From NCBI GenBank assembly GCA_947650365.1, contig OX393552.1:44603740-44667739 (forward strand): a stretch of 64,000 bases of DNA. Direction: 5' to 3'. The position numbers and the translations under genes were made by a program. The notes beneath the pieces are model-generated. The model was given only the letters and a program-made list of their open reading frames with translations, did no database searches and was not told where the DNA came from. This DNA comes from Chamaelirium japonicum (Eukaryota; Streptophyta; Magnoliopsida; Liliales; Melanthiaceae). How positions within the stretch are numbered: position 1 is the first letter of the stretch; the number at the start of each line of letters is the position of its first letter. Shown here one piece after another: positions 33,359-44,264 of the stretch.

Positions 33359-33473
33359 GCGACTGCGGTCGGTCGGTGGTCGATGGGAGTGGTATCATCG
33401 TATCGGACGATGTCTATCTAGCAACGGCTGACGGGAATGGGCTGGGGGCGGTGTCCGACGACAATACTTTTTT

Positions 33474-33679
33474 GGATATTTTGACTTTGCCCCCCAAATT
33501 TTGCCTTGAATTAGACTTTACCCCCCAAAACTAACTCAGCTCACCATATAAGAGAAAGGGTGAGCTGACGGAGGAGAACTAAAGTTTTTTTTTTTGGGGG
33601 GGGGGGGGGGGTTGGGGAGAAGTTTGGAGGGTAAAGTCTAATTCAAGGAAAAGTTTGGGGGGCAAAGTCAAAATAACCC
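33474..33679. mobile_element. Foldback (hairpin) MITE with G- and C-runs
   Basis: The arms GGATATTTTGACTTTGCCCC and GGGGCAAAGTCAAAATAACC are inverted complements, as are the inner GAATTAGACTTTACCCCCCA and GAGGGTAAAGTCTAATTC. The stem is about 50 bp on each side. A G-run of about 18 bases sits in the middle. Confidence 0.75.
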
Positions 33680-34247
33680 TACTTTTTTTGTCAGCGGTTT
33701 GATTTGCCGCACTTGTTTACAGTCCATTCGTACAGTTTGCCACGTCCTCCATTAAAAAGACCATAATGGGACCGTAAGTGTGGTCCCCGCTGTGGCTTTT
33801 AATGGAGGATGTGGCATATTACGATTGGGCTGTAGTCAAGTGCAGAAATCAATAGTGGATCAAAAAGAGCGATCTCCTCCAGTCAGTCGTACCCGGTCGG
33901 TGGTCCCGTCGCTCATGACAGCCGCATGCAGTCCCTGGAGTGGTACTTTCTGGTCACATGTCATCGTACATTCGTACGGCTGTGATGCGCAAAGCCCACC
34001 GAGCAAAAATGCTTTGGAGGTCATGGCACTCATCACAGTCGCACGATGGCAGGTCACTCGACGGTGAATCGTACTCTCGGCGATTGCATGCGGTTGTGAT
34101 GCGCGTCGTCCCCACCGACCGGAGGAGATCCCAACTCTCTTATCCCACTTAGCTGTCCGCTGTGACAGCTCATTGAGCGAGGACTAAAGGTTCAGCTTTT
34201 TTGGTGCAGGCAGGGACGCTGTGGTTGACGCAGTCGCAGAGCACGGA
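33680..34247. other. Stretch with no recognised gene; short inverted repeat at its start
   Basis: GCCACGTCCTCCATTAAAA (about 33,739) and TTTTAATGGAGGATGTGGC (about 33,798) form a small stem. The remainder has open frames on both strands without family resemblance. Confidence 0.5.
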
Positions 34248-34421
34248 GAGTACGATTTTGTTCCAAGCTCTTTAAAGAGGTTGGATGTTCCCGGTCTCTG
34301 ATCCATATCGGGGGCTTTTGGTCATTTCATCATGATAAGTCGTATGAAATGACAAACATACCCTCGATATGGAGGATGAGAGAGACCGGAAATATCCAAC
34401 CTCTGGAACAAAATCGTACTC
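34248..34421. mobile_element. Foldback (hairpin) MITE
   Basis: GAGTACGATTTTGTTCCA at the left and TGGAACAAAATCGTACTC at the right are exact inverted complements. The arms continue for about 75 bases (GGTTGGATGTTCCCGGTCTCT and AGAGACCGGAAATATCCAACC). There is no coding capacity. Confidence 0.8.
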
Positions 34422-34467
34422 GAGGAGCAGGAAAGATACGGGGGTGATAGCCAGGCCAGCTAATAAG

Positions 34468-34708
34468 TGAAAGATTAGTAAAATAGCGAAGAAGAAGAAA
34501 AACAATTGAAACAAAAGAGACGTTCAGATAATAAAGTATTTGACGTCCAACCCTTTAATATATAACATGTCGTTACAGAGGATATGGGTCAGTTAATATA
34601 ACTGACTTGGTTACACAACTGTTATTATCAATTTTACATATCTCAACTGTTATCTCAACTGTGATCACAACGGATCAATGTATCTTAACCGTAACTATTA
34701 TCTTATCA
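34468..34708 (-). repeat. Copia-3 3' LTR (left end on plus strand)
   Basis: On the plus strand it reads TGAAAGATTAG to CTTATCA. Directly beyond it (34,709-34,718) the complement of the polypurine tract GAGGGGGGG is visible. It matches 39,130-39,370 with few changes. Confidence 0.93.
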
Positions 34709-37525
34709 CCCCCCCTCAAGCGATGGGTCAGTATGGACCATTAGCTTGTCACGAAGAAGTCGAAAACGAGACGTAGAGAGAGTTTTGGTAAAAATGTCAT
34801 CAACTTGATCAAATGTTGAAATGTGACAGACTCGGAGCATCTTGTTGACAACTTTCTCTCGAATGAAGTGATAATCGACTTCGATGTGCTTCGTTCTGGC
34901 ATGAAACACCGGATTAGAAGCCAGTGATATGACAGAAATATTGTCACACCAAATAAGAGGTAGATCAGGGAGAGGAAAACGAAGCTCCTATAAAAGCATT
35001 AGCACCCAAGAGATGTCAGCGGCAGCAGATGCCAGGCTCCGATATTCTGATTCTGTGGAAGAACGAGCAACAGTGGTCTGTTTTTTTGCTGACCAGGAGA
35101 TAAGATTAGGCCCGAGCATAAGACAAACACCAGAGGTTGACTTTCAATCAGTTGCATCCCCGGCCCAGTCCGCGTCGGAGTACGCCCGTAATGTGAGTGG
35201 ACCGCGAGAGAACTGGAGACCATAATCAAGAGTACCACGAACATAGCGGAGGATGTGTTTGAGAGCTGTAAAATGAGCATCAGTTGGTGCATGCATATAC
35301 TAACATACGGAGTTGACAGCAAAGGACAGATCTGGTCGAGTTATTGTCAGATACTGTAGCATCCCAGTTAGGCGACGATAGAAAATAGGCTCCGAGAAAG
35401 GTATGGACGAAGGTAATGCTTTCGTAGTGGAGACTGGTGTAGACGAGGGCTTGCAGTTGAACATGCCTGCCAAATGTAGAATGTCAATAGCATACTGACG
35501 TTGATGTAGAAGCAGTCCTTTTGAATTTGGAATAATAGAGACTCCCAAGAAATGATGTAGTGGTCCCAGGTCTTTAAGAGAAAAACGATGACCCATTTGC
35601 TGAATAAGGGAAGATAGAAACTGTGGATCACTTCCTGTCAACAAGATATCATCAACATACAACAGTAAAATAGTAATCCCGATGGAGTCACGCCGAATAA
35701 AGAGTGAGGAGTCATTGTGGCTGCTGCGAAACCCTTGAGAGGTAAGAAACTTGGAAAATTCCTCGAACCACGCACGTGGAGCCTGTTTCAAACCATAAAG
35801 TGCTTTACGTAGCTTGCAGACATGGTCAGGTAGAGCCGGATCGACAAAGCCTTGTGGTTGCTGCATGAGGACATGCTCCAAGAGAGATCCATGCAAAAAG
35901 GCATTGGACACATCAAGTTGCTTAAGCTGCTAGCCAAACTGAAGGGCAAGAGAGAGAATAATACGAATGGTAGGTTGCTTAACCACCGAACTGAAGATGT
36001 CATGGTAGTCAACACCTTATAGTTGATGAAAGCCCTTCGCCACTAGGCGAGTTTTGTACCTCGAGACAGAACCATCTGGATTGCGTTTAACCTTAAAGAT
36101 CCAGCGACAACCAATGATGTTGCTAGAACTCGGGGGTGGAACAAGTGTCCAGGTTCCTTGTTCCTGAAGAGCCTGGAATTCAGCAGACATGGCTGCACGC
36201 CAATGTGGATGTTTCATCGCCTCAGAGTAACAAGACGGTTCAGATTCAATAGTGGAGGAGGCAGAGGTGGCTAGCAGACTTGTTGGTAGCTTAAGTTTGG
36301 AGATCCCTGATTTGGAACGGGTAACCATCGGGTGAGATGGAGGTGGAGGAGCCAACGGAGCGGACACCGGGGAACCACGAGTGGGCAGGATGGGGGTAGG
36401 CATGGCTGAAGGCGCAGGAGCGGAATGCAAAGGGAAGTCACCACGACGTTGAGGTACTGTGGAGAGTTTGATGCGAGGCCGTATAGGCGGATGAGGCAAC
36501 AAGGAGACAAGCGGTGGTGGCGAATGTAGGGGACTGGAATTCGCTGCAGAAGCATTTGAAACAGGCCTTGGAGGACTATCTAATGGGGAAGGAGGCAGAG
36601 GCATCGGTAGAGAAGGAGGAGAGGGCGACATTCATTGGGTACCGACTAAAGAGGAGAATACGGGGGGGTACAATGCCTGGTAGGGTGAGAGTGAAGAAGA
36701 AGTGCAAGCAGGCAGTGAGGAGCCAGTATTGGAGAAGGGAAAGACATTCTCATGAAAGACAACATGGCGAGACACATAAACACGTCCAGTGGCGATATCG
36801 AGGCAGCGATAGCCTTTGGAGCGAGAGCAATAGCCAAGGAAAGCACACCGTATGGAGCGTGCATCTAATTTATTTGTCTTGTAGGGACGTAACCAAGGAA
36901 AGCAAAGGGAGCCAAACACGCGCAAGGTAGTATAATCCGGTGTGCGATGAAACAGAAGATCATATGGGGATTTATTAGAGATGACAGGGGAAGACATACG
37001 ATTAATAAGGTAGGTAGCCGTGCAAACGACATCAACCCAATAGATTAGGGGCATCGATGCATGTTGAAGCAGGGTGACAACGGTCTCAATGAGGTGCCGA
37101 TGTTTGTGTTCCGCAACCCCATTTTGTTCCGGGGTGTGGGGACAAGAGACCTGATGAAAGATACCATGAGTAGCAAGCGCAGAGGCAAAAGCATGATTGA
37201 TATACTCTCCACCACCATCAGTGCGGAAAATTTTAATTTTGAGATCAAGAAGATTTTCAACCAGATTTTTAAAAAAGAGAAAAATATGAAGAGCATCAGA
37301 TTTATGTTTTAAAGGAAACAACCAGGTAAAGCGAGAATAATCATCGATTAAAATCATATAATATCGATAGCCAGAGGTGGTTACAATAGAAGAAGGTCCC
37401 CAGATGTCTGAATGGACTAACTCAAGAGGAAACAGTAGAACGAGATAATGGAAACGAGAGTTTATGACTCTTTCAAAGATTACAAGCAACACAACGAGAA
37501 ACTGAAGGCTGACGGCGAGGAACAC
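34706..37525 (-). pseudogene. Copia-3 integrase, RT and RNase H remnant
   Basis: One minus-strand frame reads integrase (LELVHSDIWGPSSIVTTSGY; FRTDGGGEYINHAFASAL; PHTPEQNGVAEHKHRHLIET), then RT (RWIFKVKRNPDGSVSRYKTR; LDVSNAFLHGSLLEHVLMQQ; LLYVDDILLTGSD). RNase H follows ([23 protein letters not shown]). Stops lie at 36,632, 36,017, about 35,930, 35,300, 35,145 and 34,995. The frame differs from that of gag-protease, so a frameshift lies near 37,480. The end overlaps the LTR by three bases. Confidence 0.88.
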
Positions 37526-39077
37526 AGTTGCCGTGCTGAAGTTGGCGAAGAACGGCTGCTGACGGATGACCTAAGCGAGCATGCCACGTGGAAGTATCGT
37601 CGGTCGAAGCAGAGAGAGCAACACAAGAGGAGGACGAGGGAGAGGAGTGGAGCTCATGAAACGGGTACAGCCCATGCTTACTGCGCCCGCAAAAAAGCAT
37701 CCTCCTCGTGATCTTGTCCTGAACAAAAAATGCATCCGAATTGAAGATAAGATTGCAGTTATTGTCATGACAAAATTTATGCATAGATATGAGATTGGAA
37801 GATATGTTAGGAACATGGAGAATATGACGTAAATAAAAAGAGGCTGATGAAGTTGGAAGTACGCCATCACCAGTGTGGGAAATAGGAAGAGACTGACCAT
37901 TGCCCACAATGACAGTGTCCATACCGTGATAAGGTTGGGTGTGGAGGCTGAGATTAGAGAAGTCGGAGGTGACATGGTTGCTCGCACCCGTGTCGGCATA
38001 CCATGTAGTAGAAGAGGGGCCAGAGGTCGAGGCAAGCAGAGCAGCAGAAGAGGCCGGCGAAGCCCGTGGTGTGGCAGGAGGCCCGTAGTTGTAGTTACCA
38101 CGATGCCAACAATCCGGAGCGAGATGGCCATGTTTCTCGCAGATCTGGCAAATTGGAGGAGAAGCACCAAGGATGCCACGTCCACCGTCAGGAGACCGGC
38201 CACCAAACGAGGTGCGGTTTTCATTGAAGGAATGACCACCATCTTGGAAGTTGCTGCGACCGCGAAGAAAGTTACGACCCCCACGGCCGCCGCGGCCTCC
38301 ACGACCGCCGCGGCCTCCACGCCAACCACGGCCTCCACGAGTAACAGTGAGGGCAGCAGCAATAGGGATCGGATCCGGAGAAACAGGCTGCAAATCCATG
38401 TTCATCTCCTCAGTCATCAGAAGAGCAATAAAGTCATCCATCGTTAGGGACCCGGGACGTGTACGGATGTCAGTTTTGAAGGCGTTGTAGGTAGAAGGCA
38501 AACCATTTAAGGCATGAAGAATAAGATCTTCATCAGATAAGCAAGCGCCAACAGTAGCAAGATTATCAGCAATAAGTTAGATATTTTGAAGATAGTCAGA
38601 GATGGTGGAAGATCCTTTCTTAAGTTATTGGATCTGAAATTTCAGTTGCATAATATTGGAGCGGTTCGAAGAAAGAAACCGCTTCTCGAGTGCGGCCCAG
38701 ATGGCACACACGTTTGATAAGGATACAACAGATTGAAGGACAGGTGAAGAAAGAGTAGCAAGCAGGGCAGCGAGTAGTTGGTGATCAGAATGGGTCCATT
38801 CAAGGTAAGCAGGATTCGGGAAAGTGTGATCTTGAGCGTCAACAAGGGTGGCCAGGGGCGGAGGTTGGGTGAGAAGATAGTCAACTTGGTATGCCCGAAG
38901 TGTAGTGGTGACCTGTGCACGCCATAAAAGGTAATTGGACGTGTTGTCCTTGTTGATCGTAAGCTTGATTGTGATGAGAGAAGCAAGGTTACGAATAACA
39001 TGAAAGATTGGAGAAAAGGAGATCGTCGTGGACAAAGAAGAGTTGGTGGTGGGTGTTTCGGATGTGGAGGATTCCAT
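37473..39077 (-). pseudogene. Copia-3 gag and protease remnant
   Basis: Gag starts at ATG 39,077 (MESSTSETPTTNSS) and includes the UBN2-type region (NYLLWRAQVTTTLRAYQVDY; ALEKRFLSSNRSNIMQLKFQ). A stop at about 38,625 breaks it. The same frame resumes with a Gly/Arg-rich stretch (about 38,270-38,345), a zinc knuckle CQICEKHGHLAPDC, protease WYADTGASNHVT and the gag-pre-integrase block STWHARLGHPS. Its product would package and process the element's RNA. Confidence 0.88.
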
Positions 39078-39117
39078 TGATGAGAGATGAACAGTGGTCC
39101 AAAAAACTCTCAAGCCT

Positions 39118-39129
39118 GCTCTGATACCA
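39118..39129 (-). promoter_or_regulatory. Copia-3 primer-binding site
   Basis: On the minus strand TGGTATCAGAGC follows the LTR directly. It is complementary to the 3' end of initiator-Met tRNA, which primes minus-strand cDNA. Confidence 0.95.
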
Positions 39130-39370
39130 TGAAAGATTAGTAAAACAGCGAAGAAGAAGAAAAAGAATTGAAAAGAAAGAGACGTTCAGATAATAAAGTA
39201 TCTGACGTCCAACCCTTTAATATATAACATGTCGTTACAGAGGATATGGGTCAGTTAATATAACTGACTTGGTTACACAACTGTTATCATCAGTTTTACA
39301 TATCTCAACTGTTATCTCAACTGTGATCACAACGGATCAATGTATCTTAACCGTAACCATTATCTTATCA
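39130..39370 (-). repeat. Copia-3 5' LTR (right end on plus strand)
   Basis: On the minus strand it begins TGATAAGATAATGG and ends ATCTTTCA, next to the primer site. It is 241 bp, the same as its partner. Confidence 0.93.
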
Positions 39371-39535
39371 ATAAGTAATAATGAGAAAAAATTTGACGAC
39401 CGGCCAGTGACGTTGCGCCACATACGTATACCAGATAAGGGTAAAGAGGTTATTTTCATTCGGCTTATATGGCGCAACGCCCTAATTACCGGGTGCCAAA
39501 ATTTTTCTCAAATTAATGAAGGAAACCGTTCCGCT

Positions 39536-39998
39536 TAGGGGTGGCAATGGGTCGGGTCGGGTTGAGACATAGGTATAAGGCAAAACATCCAACCCGAATC
39601 CGACCCGTTTAATAAACGGGTCAAAAACTTAAACCCAAACCCGACCCGACCCGTTAAACCCGTTTATTAAACAGATCGGGTCGAGTTGGCTCGGGTTGGG
39701 TCAACAGAACCTATGTAAACCTGTCGGGTTGGGTCAAGATGGGTGGGATTGGGCCGGGTTGGATCGGGTTGGTTCAAGTTGGGTCGGGTCGGTTCGGGTT
39801 GGCTCGGGTCGGGTTGACACGACCCATTTGGTAAACGGGTCAAGTCGGGTCAATCGGGTTGTAAGGACAAACCCGAACCCGACCCATTAAATAAACGGGT
39901 CAATTGGGTCGACCCGTTTATGACCCGATTTTAGAGCAAACCCAAACCCACTAACTTCGGGTCGGGTTGGCGGGTCGGGTCAAAGATTGCCACCCCTA
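39536..39998. mobile_element. hAT-type MITE with CGGGT-rich interior, TSD (G/A)TTCCGCT
   Basis: The 13-bp termini TAGGGGTGGCAAT and ATTGCCACCCCTA are perfect inverted repeats. The 8-bp flanks GTTCCGCT (39,528-39,535) and ATTCCGCT (39,999-40,006) differ at one base. The interior is a degenerate array of GGGTCGGGT/ACCCGACCC words. Same family as 15,621-16,089. Confidence 0.9.
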
Positions 39999-40100
39999 AT
40001 TCCGCTGCACCTCCACTTGGAGGACGCAGATCCCACCCGGCCACAGGGTCCGCTCGATGAGGGTGGCCACCTCCTGGAGAGCTAGCCTGCGGACTTGACT

Positions 40101-40261
40101 CAGGGGCGGAACCAAGGGGGGGCTGAGGGGGGCCGTGGCCCCCCCCCCCAAAGTTGGCAAAATTTCAATAAGACCCCTTTGAGGTTTTGAAAATTTTTAA
40201 AAATTCTTTACGCATGGCCCCTCTAAAATTTAAAATTTTGGAGTTCTTGGGTCCGCCATTG
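40101..40261. mobile_element. Small hAT-like MITE, TSD CTTGACT
   Basis: The termini CAGGGGCGGAACCAAG and CTTGGGTCCGCCATTG are imperfect inverted repeats. CTTGACT flanks both sides (40,094-40,100 and 40,262-40,268), with the eighth base differing. It interrupts a GC-rich repeated sequence. C- and G-runs occur near 40,115-40,150. Confidence 0.7.
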
Positions 40262-40680
40262 CTTGACTTGAGGTCGGTGCGTCCCACCCGGCCGCAGGGT
40301 CCGCTTGATCTCCGCGGGGCGTGGTCGAAGTCCAAGGATGCTTCCGTGAAGGGTTGGGCATGGAAGTCCCCCCTCTACCACCAGGGGCAGCGACGGCACG
40401 ATGTCCATCACGACGGCGTCGGTGGAGACTACCAGACAGCACGGAGGGCGGCCACCTCTTGGAGAACTGGCCTCCGGACTTGAGGCCGGTGCGTCCCACC
40501 CGACCGCAGGGTCCGTTCGATCTCCGTGGGGAGTGGTCGAAGTCCAAGGATGCTTCCGTGAAAGGTCAGCCTCCACCACTAGGGGTGGTGATGGCACAAT
40601 GTCCATCATGACGGCGGAGACTACCTGACGGCACAGAGGACGGCCACCTCCTGGAGAGCTGGCCTACGGACTTGAGGCTG
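40262..40680. repeat. Two-unit GC-rich tandem duplication (~213-bp period)
   Basis: GGTGCGTCCCACCCGGCCGC and GAAGTCCAAGGATGCTTCCG appear at about 40,276 and 40,326, and again, slightly changed, near 40,489 and 40,539. A partial third unit lies left of the MITE (40,028-40,100). Part of the unit is also used in the hairpin arms that follow. Confidence 0.8.
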
Positions 40681-41680
40681 ATGAAGTAGCGGGCGAAGAC
40701 GCGAAGCTTGCGGTTAAGTTAGCAAAAAAAATTTATTAGCTTAGACATAGCAATTAAGGATGTTCTTACACATTTTGGGAGATTACCATAATAAATACAA
40801 AAACAAAAATTTATACAATTTTTTTTTTCATTTTTGGAACTGCCACAATAAAAACCTATACACATATGGGAGGTAATGTACGTATAAGATAAACCTATAC
40901 ATTATACTCTCATATTACCTAGCTATTTTTTCTCTTACTGTCTCCTCCAAAAATGAGTCGCAATTCAACTAGTTCGATAATATCTTTGATATACTTTTGA
41001 TCTGTTATGTTACTTCTTCTGAAATATGTTTTATTTGCTTTTCTTCTGCTACTTCATAATTATTGTATTATATCTTTGATATAGGATGATCAAGTAGGCA
41101 ATATCCATGGCACTATCGTGGTTGCGATACGAAGTGGGAAAGATATTGCCTACTTGATCATCCTATATCAAAGGTATAATACAATAATAGTGAAGTAGCA
41201 GAAGAAAAACATACAAAACAGATTTCAGATGAAATAACATAATAGATCAAATGTATATCAAAAGTATTACCGAACTACTTGAACTGGGACTCATCTTTGG
41301 AGGAGACAGTAGCAGAAGAAGTAGCTAGTTATATAAGAATATAATGTATAGGTTTATCTTATAGGCACATTACCTCCCATATGTGTATAGGTTTTACTTC
41401 AACTTTTTAGATTTTTTCTGGCAGTCCCAAAAATTAAAAAAAAAATTGCATAAATTTATGTTTTTGTATTTATTGTGGCAATCTCCCAAAATGTGTAAGA
41501 ACATCCTTAATTACTCTGTCTAAGTTAATAATTTTTTATTGCTAACCTGACTGCAAGGTTCGTGTCTTCGCCCCCTTCTTCACCAGCCTCAAGTCCACAG
41601 GCTAGCTCTCCAGGAGGTAGTCGCCCTCCGTCGACGTCGTCGTGATGGACATTGTGTCGTCGCCGCCGCTGGTGGTGGAG
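40570..41680. repeat. 1.1 kb imperfect hairpin (arms ~540 bp, loop ~36 bp)
   Basis: The left arm (40,570-41,105) and right arm (41,142-41,680) are inverted complements with scattered differences. Examples are GGATGATCAAGTAGGCAATA against TATTGCCTACTTGATCATCC, and CACATATGGGAGGTAATG against CATTACCTCCCATATGTG. The loop carries ATGGCACTATCGTGGTTGCG, which recurs just outside the right arm at 41,695. No coding frame spans it. Confidence 0.88.
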
Positions 41681-41792
41681 GGGGGACTTTTCAGATGGCA
41701 CTATTGTGGTTGCGATACGAAGTGGGAGGGGAATATGGGTTGCTACGGATACGAGGCTAACGACAGAAACGAGAGAACTTGTTGAAGTTGGT

Positions 41793-41796
<4 letters not shown>

Positions 41797-41841
<45 letters not shown>
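41797..41841. repeat. (TC)n microsatellite
   Basis: About 22 perfect TC units. Confidence 0.98.
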
Positions 41842-41842
<1 letters not shown>

Positions 41843-42125
41843 ATAGATATTTGAACTTTTGTACGGATTGCAGAAGAAGGGGCTTTCAAGATCGTTAAAA
41901 TCAATAATCGCGTAACTGCCTTATTATATGGGTATTGGTACGAAAGTGCATATGTACACTCAAGATCTTCAAAACGTAGTTTCACAATGACTTTAATTAG
42001 GTAAAGTAAATTACCATAGCATCTTTTATCTCTCACGATAGAGTAGTTAATGCATTGATCTCTCAAGTATGTTTTTAAACTATTTAGCTAATTTCACATT
42101 GGTCCCTCAAGTATATTTTTAAACT

Positions 42126-42660
42126 CACTACATAAAAAAGGATTAACGACAATCACAATCGTTGTTACAAGTCTCTATAAATACCACTAAAACTTCTAAT
42201 GACGACTTAATGGCGACCAGTTCAATCGTTGCTAAAGGTTATGTCGCTATAACATATAACGATTAAGTTTGATTGCCGCTAGATGTCAAAAAACTGGCGG
42301 CACATATTATTATCTATAGTGACAATTGTTTTTGCCGTGATTAATATTTTACTAAAATAAATTTATTTTATTTTATAAAAATGCTTCACTAAAATTCTGA
42401 CTTTAACAATAGATCATCTAAGCCACTATAAATTCAAAGATTAGCGACGATCGTAGATGACATTATAGCTCCAATGTTTAGTGACGGTCACGTCCAACAC
42501 TAGAAATACAAAGGTTTAGGTGGTGTTCATGATGGCCATAAAATCTTGTACTAATAGTGGCAATCATAATTACTATTATAATTCTATCTTTTAGTACTAC
42601 TATATCTTCTACAAAGAGCCATTTTCATGATCAACAATTTTTCTTTTTTATTAATTCTTT
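42126..42660 (+). mobile_element. CACTA-like terminus with subterminal repeats
   Basis: The sequence begins CACTACATAAAAAAGGATTA and continues with motifs such as AACGACAATC, GGCGACC, GTCGCTATAAC and GCCGCTAG, in the style of the CACTA ends at 7,241 and 7,524. No transposase and no opposite end were found, and the right limit is approximate. Confidence 0.45.
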
Positions 42661-42876
42661 ATGAAATTTTAAGCCGCTAGAGAGAGGACAAAATTAACAA
42701 CACGTGATATACAATCCAATAAATATCAATAGAATTCTCATAACTTGAAAAACAAGATGTCTCAAAAACCGAATGTGCTTGCCTCACCAAGCCTTTTAAC
42801 TAAAACCATAAGGAATATTTGAGACACATGTTTAAAACTACAAAATGACGAACATGTGTCCAACTAAGAAGCACTG

Positions 42877-43540
42877 ACACTGGTACGGGGACATGGGTAC
42901 GACACGACACAGGTACGCCGACACGACAAATCCTAAAAAAGGGGGACACTGGTACGGCGGGGACATGACAAAATAAATTAATATTTTATGTATGTTTTTA
43001 ATTCATATAAATTTCAATAACTGAAAAAATCTCATAAAAAATAACTAAAATAAAATTTTAATGCATACTGAAACGCAACCGTTAATTACACTTAGCCGGA
43101 TCGGTGAATTGCACACAGCCCTAAATGACATGAAAAAGAACAGTTATGTTTTAGTTTTGGTTTCAACCTATCCGAAACCTCAGAGGATCAGATATGTTAA
43201 AACTAAAATTGAAGCATAACCTTCTGTTATAACCAACCTGACGAGTGAATCACACTCAGGCCCAAATGGCATGCATAAGAACTACTGCGATTCAAATTTG
43301 GCTTCAACCTATCTGATCCTCTAAGGTTATAACCTCAGAGGATCAGATAGGTTGAAGCTAAAACTAAATCACAACAGCTTATAACCCGACCCTATATCGA
43401 ATAGCCCGTCGTGTTCGGCGCATGTCCGACTCCTGGAAGCACGTGGGACACAGCACATGTGTGTCCATTGCGTGTCCGGCGAGTGTCAGTGTTGGACACG
43501 TGTCCCACACGGGTACGGGGGCCTGAGAAATTGTCCATGC
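42877..43540. repeat. GTGTCC/GACACG-rich transposon-like segment
   Basis: The left end (CACTGACACTGGTACGGGGA) and right end (GTGTCAGTGTTGGACACGTG) contain inverted CACTGACACT/AGTGTCAGTG words, as in some MULE-like elements. The middle holds two related hairpins built on CCTCAGAGGATCAGAT. The boundaries and class are uncertain. Confidence 0.4.
43301..43358. repeat. Near-perfect 58-bp palindrome
   Basis: The 29-base halves pair with one mismatch, around the centre GGTTATAACC. The outer ends are GCTTCAACCTATCTGATCC and its complement. It would form a cruciform or RNA hairpin. Confidence 0.92.
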
Positions 43541-43569
43541 TTTCTAGCCCGACCCACTCAATAATTCCC

Positions 43570-43668
43570 ACTTCACTCCTAGTTAAATCGAGAGGAGGAG
43601 GAGTTGAACCCACAACCTCCTCACCCAAGCATCAGTTGATTTGCCAACCATGCACTTAAATTCTTCAA
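43570..43668 (-). repeat. Possible tRNA-derived SINE remnant
   Basis: On the minus strand TGGTTGGCAAATCAACTG resembles a polymerase III A box, and GGGTTCAACTCC about 30 bases later fits a B box. No tail or target-site duplication was fixed, and chance similarity is possible. Confidence 0.3.
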
Positions 43669-43879
43669 TCTTGATTTTGTTCTTACATGGGTACATAACA
43701 TTGTTGGAAAATACATTGGATCTATTTCAATATATAACAGTATTGAAAATGATTATATTGGATTCTTGTGGATTCCAATTGGAAAACAAAAAAGTTCAAA
43801 ACTGTGCCAGCACACTGTATTATAAACTTTAATATTGTCGATCTTGTACCATAGCTAGATTGATTTCCTTGTTCCAAAA

Positions 43880-44264
43880 TCTCTAGTCAGTTTAATAAGT
43901 AACCAAGATAGTTATGAAGTTAATCTGGCTAGGGCTGATGAGCTCTTCAAGCACCTCTTTGATTCCGTTAGTCAATATTTTAGAAATTGTTTTACCATGA
44001 AAACTACACAGTGAGCTAAGCTTGAACTGCTGCACTGATTGACATTGTTTTTCTTTGGAGTGTGAAGAGTCTAATTTACTTTTTTAAAAGCTCTCTTTTA
44101 AACGCATACCTCTTAGCCAAGACATCATAATAATGTCCAAGCAAAAATGACATAAGGAAGCAGGAAAACCATCCCTTCCAAGGGCCTTGTCTTGATCAAA
44201 TTCCTTTACCACTTTTTATGATCCTTTATTCAGAACCTCCCTCTTTAGACACAAAGAAGCTGCT
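43880..44264 (-). pseudogene. LINE reverse-transcriptase fragment, cut by the gypsy element
   Basis: On the minus strand the frame reads VVKEFDQDKALGRDGFPASL, then LDIIMMSW. After a gap come ISKILTNGIKEVLEELISPS and QINF. These match the DKAPGPDGF and K.L.NRLK..L..LIS..Q motifs of plant L1-type LINE RT. It ends abruptly at the gypsy LTR (44,265), and the rest of the LINE is not present on the far side at 52,194. Confidence 0.7.

Larger units (their letters stand above)
34468..39370 (-). mobile_element. Copia-3: full-length Ale-like copia retrotransposon, TSD ATAAG
   Basis: The 4,903-bp element has two 241-bp LTRs, an initiator-Met primer site, a polypurine tract and flanking ATAAG on both sides (34,463-34,467 and 39,371-39,375). 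Gag, protease, integrase, RT and RNase H are all present in order on the minus strand, but stops and one frame change make it inactive. Lineage is judged from short LTRs and the DVSNAFLHG RT motif. Confidence 0.95.

Noticed and set aside
37571..38447. Open frames of 190-263 codons on both strands across the copia-3 gag-protease region.
   Set aside because: They are alternative-frame shadows of the zinc-knuckle and protease frame at 37,473-38,501 (minus).
43570..43668. A tRNA gene on the minus strand.
   Set aside because: Only A- and B-box-like words are present; no cloverleaf stems could be drawn, so at most it is a SINE remnant.
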